A stretch of DNA of 64,000 nucleotides from Aegilops tauschii subsp. strangulata. Its lineage: Eukaryota; Streptophyta; Magnoliopsida; Poales; Poaceae. Shown here in pieces: positions 56,606 to 64,000 of the stretch (its first letter is position 1; every line of letters starts with the position of its first letter). Location: NCBI RefSeq assembly GCF_002575655.3, contig NC_053040.3:363380267-363444266 (forward strand). The letters run 5' to 3'. The notes under the pieces were generated by a model. It did not search any database and was not told the DNA's origin. It was given only the letters and a program-made list of their open reading frames with translations. The position numbers were made by a program, and so were the translations under genes.

Positions 56606-57289
56606 CTATGCATCGCCGGTGTGAGATGAGACGTCGATGACTTGTCCTGGCGACATGCCGTCATTGGTGGACTCCGCGTCCCCCTTGCTGAAGTCGACCG
56701 CGTCCTCGTCCTCGGCGCGGCCCTCAAGGTTGTAGTACTCATAGTAGTGGCCGCACCAGAGCTCGCGTTGGTACTCCACCGCTGATTCCTCGATGGACAG
56801 ACTCTTCTCTACCTCGACCTCGGCCACGCGCAACTCCTCCTCCCGGCGCTCCTCGATCTCCGCCGCGTCCTGTATCTCTAGCTCCCGCTCGGCGACCTCA
56901 TGAGGAAGTAGGTGCTCCATGGACACCGCCGTCTTTTCAGACGTGGGTTGCATGCTGGAGTCCGAGGTGGCCTGGAATATCTTGGCGTGTGCATCCTCGA
57001 TCTTGGCGTGGATGTCCTCGACCCGGGCCAGGGCGACATCGGCGGCACGGACAGCAGCTCGAGCGCTCTCGGCGTTTGCAGCCGTCGTCGCAACAGCAGC
57101 TGCAGCAGTCTTGGCTGCCACGGCTGCTCTGTCGGCTGCCGCAGACGCCCTCTCGGCGGAAGCAGCCGCGCTCAATGCGGATGTGGCGGCACTCCCGGCG
57201 TAGGCGGCCGCGCTCTCGGCACAGGCGGTGGCGCTCGGGGGCGACGCAGCCATCGTATGGGCATTCACGAAGCGTTTCCACGGTGTCAT
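56606..57289 (-). CDS. Intact Ala-rich helical/acidic hypothetical protein, 227 aa
   Basis: Uninterrupted ORF, ATG at 57,289 to stop at 56,606. Family not recognised. Residues about 14-95 are a very Ala-rich, regularly spaced helix (SAAASAERASAAADRAAVAA), then LARVEDIHAKIEDAHAKIFQ, an acidic coiled-coil-like stretch (EIQDAAEIEERREEELRVAE) and an acidic tail with ELWCGHYYEYYNLEG. No signal peptide or transmembrane span. TATA-like sequence (cttaaata on plus, 57,388-57,395) lies about 100 bp upstream. The block about 56,580-57,630 is absent from the left CACTA arm, so this gene was inserted into, or captured by, the right arm. Plus-strand ORFs over it are shadows. Confidence 0.55.
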   Translation of the reverse strand: MTPWKRFVNAHTMAASPPSATACAESAAAYAGSAATSALSAAASAERASAAADRAAVAAKTAAAAVATTAANAESARAAVRAADVALARVEDIHAKIEDAHAKIFQATSDSSMQPTSEKTAVSMEHLLPHEVAERELEIQDAAEIEERREEELRVAEVEVEKSLSIEESAVEYQRELWCGHYYEYYNLEGRAEDEDAVDFSKGDAESTNDGMSPGQVIDVSSHTGDA

Positions 57290-57387
57290 CTTTGCAAGAA
57301 GGGGGTGCGGGAATGGGGATTGGGATTCGTGGATTCGGGGGTTGCCGGCACTGGAGCAGACGAGCTGGCGAAGCTTAAGGAGGGAGA

Positions 57388-57395
57388 CTTAAATA
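57388..57395 (-). promoter_or_regulatory. TATA-like box of the 227-aa ORF
   Basis: Reads tatttaag on the minus strand, about 100 bp upstream of the ATG, followed by a pyrimidine-rich stretch (tctccctcctt). Confidence 0.4.
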
Positions 57396-57988
57396 GACCC
57401 ATATATTTTCATCGCAAACGGTTCCTAGAAAACAACTGTGTGTGATGTTGTACATATTTTTTATTAGCTGTGAAAGATGAATTTGGAGTAAAGTGGCAAC
57501 GGATGGTGTTTTAAATGAACGAGAAATTTTGTAGTACTAATACAACTGTCATGTCAAATATTGGAAAATTTCAGGGTTCATTTGACCTTTTAAGACATTT
57601 AAGTGATTTCCTAGCAGTGAGGAATTAGGAGGAAGTATTTTTTTGGCTTGTAATGACGAGGCACGTGCTTGCGTAATGCAATGACCCTGGTGGGTCCCTA
57701 TTGTCAGCCTCTCCACGTACAGTCATCTCCTGATTCCTCTTGGTTGTTGACCATGTTGACAACGCCAGACGAAGGTGGGCACAGCGAGCGAACCAAGGCG
57801 GAGAACGACGGCGAGGCCTCGGACGGGAAGGAACAGCAGCCGTGGAAGATGCGACAGTGTAGTGGCAGGTGGAGGGGAGTACGAGGGCAACAACATGCAA
57901 CTCAAGCTTACAAACGATACAAAAACCCCAAGGATTAATTGCTCATCAAATTTTTAGACAAAACCCAGATTGAACATGGCAGTGACAT

Positions 57989-59814
57989 CTAACCCAACCA
58001 CTCTTTTTTGCAGTCACAAACAAATGGAACGGTCTGATCCATAAAATCAACATCTTGTGCACAAAAATTTATTGCACGATGACTACAACTTGTTGTAAAT
58101 AGAAGCCGAGCACGTTTAGAAGCCCATTTGTCCACCTGAAACTTATTTTTTTGCTCTTCAACGTGTCCGCCCGTGAGAAATCTCTTGTGGTAAAACTTAA
58201 GCCTCGGGGACAATAGTAACCTCGCATTCAACAGGAAGAATGTGACAAAGCTTCTGTTTGCCTGGTTGGATGCATATCCTTCCATCGTTATGGTCCGCAA
58301 ACGAATGTCATGAGAACTGAGAAAATCCTGGTGCTTACTACGCCACTGATTGGTTATACGTTTTTTCCATGTGCTTGTAGTACCTAAGTAGACATGAAGA
58401 TTTGAAAATAGTTAAGGTCTGAAAAAGAGTATGTCGAAAGAGCAACAGCTGAAAAGTTAATTCTAGTACAATATATACAGTCTTTTAATGTGCATGAAAT
58501 CATCACCTCCATATATAAATTCTCCAGAGACCGAAAGCATCACAGCAAGCCAATAATTATGTTCAGATCATAACTGTACATTCCGATATATAAGATCTTG
58601 ACAGAATCCAGCAGCATTGATAGGCTATCCATGGACGAACTCTTCATTGAGCATATAACATAATATTAGTACCCAAAGTGTACTCCAAGATGATATAAAA
58701 CTTATGCGCACAAATGAAAAATGCAGCTTATGATTACAAATGTGTACACCCTCCATTCCAAAATAGATGATCCAACTTTGTACTAACTTTGTACTAAAGT
58801 TAGTACAAAGTTGAGTCATCTATTTTGGAACGGAGGGAGTAGATGATAATATACAGTACCTGAAAAAGTGAGGAGCCAAACTTGAACTTCTTGTGATCAT
58901 TAAACGGGTCACGAATTACACCCAAGGTCTCTAGTTTGGGCACAGAGACGACAGTTATTTGCGAAGGTTTATAACAATTATCAACTAGCAACCTTTCAAG
59001 TGAAGGGGCATCTTCGATGATGAGCTGTTGTCCTTCAAAACAAAATCCAATGCTTTTAAGGTGACACGACTTTATTTGGAGACAGCCGATAGGGATTTCT
59101 ATTCCCAAAACAATCAGCAAGCGCTCCAGGGCAGGGCAACTGGAGTGGATGATGCTGTGCAGTGAGGCCTCCGACAGATAAAACACCACAAGCGAAAGTT
59201 TTTTTAGCAGTGGGAGTCGAAGCATTTGTACCAGATCGTCTGGTAGATGACACCGGGCGAAGGTGGCGGTGTGGAGAGAGGAGGAAAACCGCGAGATGGA
59301 CAACGGTGGTGTGGGCACGAATTCTTGGTATGTTCGTGGTATGAAACTTGTGTGGTAATGGTAGAACTCAAACTGCTGGAGTTTTCCGAATTCAGGGGAT
59401 GTCAGCCAAGCGTCCACCATGTCGGGTATGGACAGCAGGTAGCGTGTCGGGATGCAGAGGCATTGAACAGGGCCCTACTGGCGAGAGGAGACGATGGCTC
59501 TGAGGAGATCAAATTCAGGAAGGACAAATATCTGACGACAGTCGAGATTGAGTGGCGCGGTGCGCCATAGAGGGCGCCACCGAGTTGAGAGGACTTGTGT
59601 GCGACAACAATCCTTGGTGGGGAGAACCGAGATGATCTCCTCAAGGATGACGTCCGGGAGATCGCTGATGCAGTCCACCGGGGATTCTACCGGTTCCTCA
59701 GATCTGGGTGGGGGGCTCGCCGCTTCTCCCCGCGATGCCGGGTGTGGGATCTACAACCGGCGTCGCCGCTGGCGGGAGCCTCATCTTCTTGGCACTGGGG
59801 CCAGCCGACTCCAT
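57989..59814 (-). pseudogene. F-box/LRR/FBD protein, degraded
   Basis: Minus strand. Probable ATG at 59,814 (MESAGPSAKKMRL), a frameshift near 59,710, then the F-box ([36 protein letters not shown]). TAG at 59,475 is followed in the same frame by the LRR region (VDAWLTSPEFGKLQQFEFY, CHLPDDLVQMLRLPLLKKL, SCPALERLLI, SLERLLVDNC) to a GTACTG donor after 58,860. The last exon (57,989-58,418) holds the FBD-like end (SKHQDFLSSHDIRLRTIT, FFLLNARLL, VPFVCDC). Such proteins are substrate receptors of SCF ubiquitin ligases. Full-length layout but at least one nonsense codon and two frame breaks. Confidence 0.7.
58747..58839. mobile_element. Short Stowaway MITE in the F-box intron, 93 bp
   Basis: 'cctccattccaaaatagatg' mirrors 'catctattttggaacggagg'; TA flanks (58,745-58,746 and 58,840-58,841). 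Near-perfect hairpin. Confidence 0.85.
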
Positions 59815-61180
59815 TTTCCTTGTGGGCGTCGTGCCGAGCTCATGGGTTTGAGCAGAGTAGCCAGAGACGAGCCTAGTGGAAGTGCGAGTGGGGAAGAAGG
59901 AGGGCTGGGGTTTTCTATAGGAGTGGAAGAAGAGGAGCAGGCGTTTTCTGTATGAGCGAGGAAGAAGGTGAGCGGGGGTTTTCTAGACGAGTGAGGAAGA
60001 TGGGGAACGGGGGGAATTGTGGGGCGACGGAAGCGGGAAAGTCCAGCGAGCTGTAGTATAAGTGGAAGCGAGGAGGAAGGAGGGTTTTCCTGGGATCGCC
60101 CCCTCTTCAAGAAATATGGGCTTCTCCTCGCAAAAAAAAACAAAATGGCTTTAAGATGGATAGGCCTTTGTATCGGCCCAGTCGGCTGCCCGTGTTTCGT
60201 ACTAGAGGGCCTTGTGCTAGAGGCAGCCCGAGACACTCTCCAGCTTATTGCCCATTCGAAAGAAAAAAAAAGACGCCTCCAGCTTATGGCTACTCATCGG
60301 TAACCTTTTTCAACTTGTCATCCACCAAATTAGAGGATGTGGTACTGGATGCAGACATTCACACTGGTCGCGTAGCGCGGCAAAGTGAGGTATCAAATAA
60401 CAGGCCTACAATATACTTACTAGATTGTGTAGGTTCACAGGCTAGTCAACATTTACATTAAACTAAGCTTCAAAACATACGGTATGCATACTAACATTCA
60501 GAAGAACAAAAGTTCAGCATGTTTATGCATCTCAATATTCACCATACTATAACCAATACAAAGCTGTGAGAAGGTGTGGAAATAAAGAAAATCGGTCGAT
60601 GCTTCTCTGAGCAAAGAGCCTCCCTGCGCACGCATTAATTTCCTGGGCATGCTTGTTTCTTCTCAATGTTGCCAGCACTTTGAGCATGTTGGCAACTCCA
60701 CAGCTAGCTAGCTGCCTCATCTTGCAATTGATGCTGACACATTTGCAGCAAACACATGAGGTAATAGAGATGACTCAACATGAGTCCATATTGTGCAGTT
60801 CCCCTGAAATCATCTTCATTGTCCTGAATCTGAAAAGATAGGAAAACAATAGCTATACTTAAATGGTGTTGCAAAACAGTAGTACATATCAATAGCTCGG
60901 CATGACAAAACATGATCATCTGGACGAAGGCGATACTGACCTACCTGAGGAAGATTATATATAATTTCATAAGTCCTTGGTTGATTTCCACCTTCGGCTG
61001 CACTGCTTGTTTGCTACTCCACACATGACAGGATCGTTTCGCACTGGAATCAGCAAGTCAACGTATGAATAAGCTTATTTCATCTTGCGGTGGTGATTGT
61101 ACCTAGTTACGAATGTAGGAATACCTGGAGCACCATGAGGTTAACTGACAGCAGGTAGATGCAGCCATATAAGTTTTGTG
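59815..61180. other. Spacer with no recognised gene
   Basis: GA/GT-rich sequence upstream of the F-box locus (59.85-60.1 kb, minus-strand pyrimidine-rich leader), then AT-rich DNA. No domain, RNA gene or transposon end was recognised up to the copia gag fragment. Confidence 0.4.
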
Positions 61181-61185
61181 CGGTG

Positions 61186-61735
61186 CTACCAAAATTGAGG
61201 TTTGTATCCCTTCCCGTAATGAGAATTCTTCTTGAAGTTGGTAGAATGTGACGGCTTGTTCTTTGCATCAAACTTGCCTTTCCCCTGAGATTTGTTCTTG
61301 TTGTTTTGGGGCTGGTTGGGCTGGAAGTTCTTCTCGTGTACCATGTGGGCACTAGAAGCTCCCTCAGCGACCCAAGCACGTGTGTCTTTTGCTCTTGCTT
61401 TCTCTTCAAAATGAAGAGTGCTAATGAGATCCAAAACGGAAAACTCATGTCTCTTGTTTTTCAGAGAAGTAGCAAAATCGTTCCACGAAAGTGGAAGCTT
61501 GGCAATGATGGTCCCAGCAACAAATTCGTCCGGCAACACACACTTGAAGTACTCAAGTTCCTTAGTGAGTGACTGTATCTCATGAGTCTGCTGAACAACA
61601 GAGCGCTCATCAGTCATCTTGTAGTCAAAGAATTGCTCCATGACGTACAACTCGTTGCCAGCGCCCGAGGCCCCAAACGTGGCCTCGAGCGCAGCCCACA
61701 TGTCTTTGCTGCTGTCAAACTGAAGGAAATATGCC
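61186..61735 (-). pseudogene. Ty1/copia gag fragment
   Basis: Minus strand, about 180 codons open. UBN2/gag-like segment: FDSSKDMWAALEATFG, ELYVMEQFFDYKM, VQQTHEIQSLTKELE, VLPDEFVAGTIIAKLPLSW, then a basic Asn/Gln/Lys-rich tail (KNKSQGKGKFDAK). The expected CCHC zinc knuckle and the N-terminal half are missing. The 5' side is cut exactly where the Angela-like LTR begins (61,721), so that element inserted into gag; its other half should lie beyond the window. Gag forms the RNA-packaging particle. Confidence 0.75.
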
Positions 61736-63414
61736 ATAGAGGCAATAATAAAGTTATTATTTATTTCCTTATATCATGATAAATGTTTATTATTCATGCT
61801 AGAATTGTATTAACCGGAAACATGATACATGTGTGAATACATAGACAAACAGAGTGTCACTAGTATGGCTCTACTTGACTAGCTCGTTGATCAAAGATGG
61901 TTATGTTTCCTAGCCATAGACATGAGTTTTCATTTGATTAACGGGATCACATCATTAGGAGAATGATGTGATTGACTTGACTCATTCCGTTAGCTTAGCA
62001 CTTGATCGTTTAGTATGTTGCTATTGCTTTCTTCATGACTTATACATGTTCCTATGACTATGAGATTATGCAACTCCCGTTTACCAGAGGAACACTTTGT
62101 GTGCTACCAAACGTCACAACATAACTGGGTGATTATAAAGGAGCTCTACAGGTGTCTCCAAAGGTACTTGTTGGGTTGGCGTATTTCGAGATTAGGATTT
62201 GTCACTCCGATTGTCGGAGAGGTATCTCTGGGCCCAATCAGTAATGCACATCACTATAAGCCTTGCAAGCATTGTAACTAATGAGTTAGTTGTGGGATGA
62301 TGTATTACGGAACGAGTAAAGAGACTTTCCGGTAACGAGATTGAACTAGGTACTAAGATACCGACGATCGAATCTCGGGCAAGTAACATACCGATGACAA
62401 AGGGAACAAACGTATGTTGTTATGCGGTTTGACCGATAAAGATCTTTGTAGAATATGTAGGAGCCAATATGGGCATCCAGGTTCCGCTATTGGTTATTGA
62501 CCAGAGAAGTGTCTCGGTCATGTCTACATAGTTCTCGAACATGTAGGGTCCGCACGCTTAACGTTCGTTGACGATATAGTATTATATGAGTTATGTATGT
62601 TGGTGACCGAATGTTGTTCGGAGTTTCGGATGAGATCACGAATATGACGAGGAACTCCGGAATGGTCCGGAGATAAAGATTGATATATGGGATAATAGTG
62701 TTTGGACTCCGGAAGGGGTTCCAGATGTTTCCCAAAATGTTTGGGTACGAGAACACTTTATTTGGGCCAAAGGGGAAAGCCCACAAGGTTTTTGGAAAGC
62801 GCAAAAGGAAGTTTTGCGGAGTCCAGGGGCCAGACACCAGGGTCCCTGTCGTCTGGGTCCAGACGCCGGGAACCCTGGCGTCTGGTCCTGGAGTCCGATA
62901 AGGACTCTAGCCTTTCGGGTGAAACCGACTTTGTGGAGGCTTTTACTCCAAGTTTCGACCCCAAGGCTCAACATATAAATAGAGGGGTAGGGCTAGCACC
63001 CAATACACATCAAGAAACACCAAGCCGTGTGCTGGCAACCCAGTCCCCTCAAGTTTATCCTCCGTCATAGTTTTCGTAGTGCTTAGGCGAAGCCCTGCGG
63101 AGATTGTTCTTCACCAACACCGTCAACACACCGTCGTGCTGGCGGGAACTCCTCTACTACTTCGCCCCTCTTGCTAGATCGAGAAGGCGAGGACGTCATC
63201 GAGCTGAACGCGTGCTGAACACGGAGGTGTCGTACGTTCGGTACTTGATCGGGATGGATCGTGAAGGTGTACGACTACATGAACCGCGTTGATAAACGCT
63301 TCCGCTTACGGTCTACGAGGGTACGTAGACAACACTCTCCCCTCTCGTTGCTAAGCATCACCATGATCCTGCATGTGCGTAGGAAATTTTTTGAAATTAC
63401 TACGTTCCCCAACA
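61721..63414 (+). repeat. 5' LTR of the Angela-like copia element, 1.69 kb
   Basis: Starts TGAAGGAAATATGCC and ends CGTTCCCCAACA. Family landmarks: 'gaggcaataataaagttat', 'ataactgggtgattataaa', 'gagaggtatctctgggccc', 'gaatctcgggcaagtaaca', and a terminal tacgttccccaaca. TATA box tataaata at 62,974-62,981. The first bases (TGAA rather than TGTT) and several regions diverge from the common consensus as I recall it, so it may be a sister family. Confidence 0.85.
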
Positions 63415-63415
63415 G

Positions 63416-63431
63416 TGGCATCCGAGCCAGG
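63416..63431 (+). promoter_or_regulatory. Primer-binding site (initiator Met tRNA type)
   Basis: TGGCATCCGAGCCAGG, a variant of the TGGTATCAGAGCC site complementary to the 3' end of initiator tRNA-Met, one base after the LTR. It fixes the element's orientation as plus. Confidence 0.85.
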
Positions 63432-64000
63432 TTTTATGCGTAGATGTTATATGCACGAGTATAACACAAGTGAGTTGTGGGCGATACAAGTCATACTGCT
63501 TACCAGCATGTCACACTTTGGTTCGGCGGTATTGTTGGATGAAGCGGCCCGGACCGACATTACGCGTACGCTTATGCGAGACTGGTTCTACCGACGTGCT
63601 TGAAACACAGGTGGCTGGCGGGTGTCAGTTTCTCCAACTTTAGTTGAACCGAGTGTGGCTACGCCCGGTCCTCGAGAAGGTTAAAACAGCACTAACTTGA
63701 CGAACTATCGTTGTGGTTTTGATGCGTAGGTAAGAACGGTTCTTGCTCAGCCCGTAGCAGCCACGTAAAACTTGCAACAACAAAGTAGAGGACGTCTAAC
63801 TTGTTTTTGCAGGGCATGTTGTGATGTGATATGGTCAAGACGTGATGCTATATTTTATTGTTTGAGATGATCATGTTTTGTAACCGAGTTATCGGCAACT
63901 GGCAGGAGCCATATGGTTGTCGCTTTATTGTATGCAATGCAATCGCCCTGTAATGCTTTACTTTATCACTAAGCGGTAGCGATAGTCGTAGAAGCATAAG
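63432..64000 (+). other. Untranslated leader of the copia element
   Basis: No ORF of note; the 76-codon frame at 63,373 crosses the LTR edge and is an artefact. The gag ATG lies beyond the window. Confidence 0.6.

Larger units (their letters stand above)
52582..57960 (+). mobile_element. CACTA element arm, starting CACTAC at 52,582
   Basis: Starts CACTACAAAAAAAGACAC, then subterminal tgtcatgcttatgacac motifs, repeats of 'gaacccgagcgatcgatc' (52,938-53,100), the GATGAACAG minisatellite (53,230-53,530), spaced 'cctccgttttgcggtac' repeats (53.5-54.3 kb) and about 0.67-kb GTTGACCAC units. Inverted relative to 45,120-48,780, nearly identical over about 1 kb, but about 0.56 kb longer between terminus and units. 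It contains two later insertions (Helitron tail; a 1.05-kb block with an ORF). The far terminus is not seen. The 391-codon minus ORF at 53.3-54.5 kb is a repeat artefact. Confidence 0.75.
61721..64000 (+). mobile_element. Angela/BARE/WIS-like copia retrotransposon, 5' end
   Basis: 5' LTR (61,721-63,414), primer-binding site and about 570 bp of leader, running off the window. Plus-strand orientation, opposite to the copia gag it interrupts. Gag-pol and the 3' LTR would lie to the right. Confidence 0.85.

Overview
The window is nuclear DNA of a large-genome grass, most likely wheat or a close relative (Triticeae). Evidence: intron-bearing gene fragments; Stowaway MITEs with the CTCCCTCCGT terminus; an Angela/BARE/WIS-like copia LTR; Tat- and Tekay-type gypsy elements; CACTA transposon ends; and plant-specific domains (B3, F-box/FBD, GRF zinc finger). 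There is no operon structure, ribosome-binding site or bacterial gene. Most of the sequence is nested transposable elements (TEs), and nearly all coding regions are broken.

Layout. 0-1.1 kb: CACTA subterminal repeat array. 1.2-7.6 kb: two degraded B3-like loci and one coiled-coil exon, all on the minus strand, with a shared upstream sequence module present three times. 8.4-13.1 kb: tandem MITE-like modules, a Stowaway MITE, and an intact 233-codon ORF (11,583-12,284) with a plausible core promoter. 13.7-16.6 kb: truncated Tat-type gypsy (5' LTR, gag, protease, half of RT). 17.8-26.6 kb: complete non-autonomous gypsy of the same LTR family (gag-protease, antisense extra ORF, 5-bp target duplication CTAGG). 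27.2-31.5 kb: solo LTR of a different gypsy family. 31.5-38.6 kb: gene-poor sequence with simple repeats and MITEs, then a pseudogene built of 31-residue repeats. 38.6 kb: a Helitron 3' end. 39-42 kb: LTR plus antisense ORF of a third Tat-like element, fused to the C-terminal half of a CACTA transposase (42-43.5 kb), followed by a GRF zinc-finger pseudogene and a degenerate tRNA-Glu.

45.1-48.8 kb and 52.6-58 kb are two inverted CACTA arms whose termini (..TAGTG and CACTA..) face each other across a gypsy pol fragment and an antisense LINE fragment carrying a Tourist-like MITE. The right arm carries an extra insertion with an intact 227-codon ORF, and a Helitron tail. 58-59.8 kb: F-box/LRR/FBD pseudogene. 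61.2-64 kb: copia gag fragment interrupted by the 5' LTR and leader of an Angela-like copia element.

The genes do not form a pathway. The recurring theme is CACTA arms next to fragments of host-type genes, which suggests gene capture by, or repeated insertion near, a CACTA family. The leftmost array (1-1.1 kb) and the 45-48.8 kb arm have the orientations expected for the 5' and 3' arms of one very large element; this is inference. Homology calls come from reading translations by eye; no database search was run.
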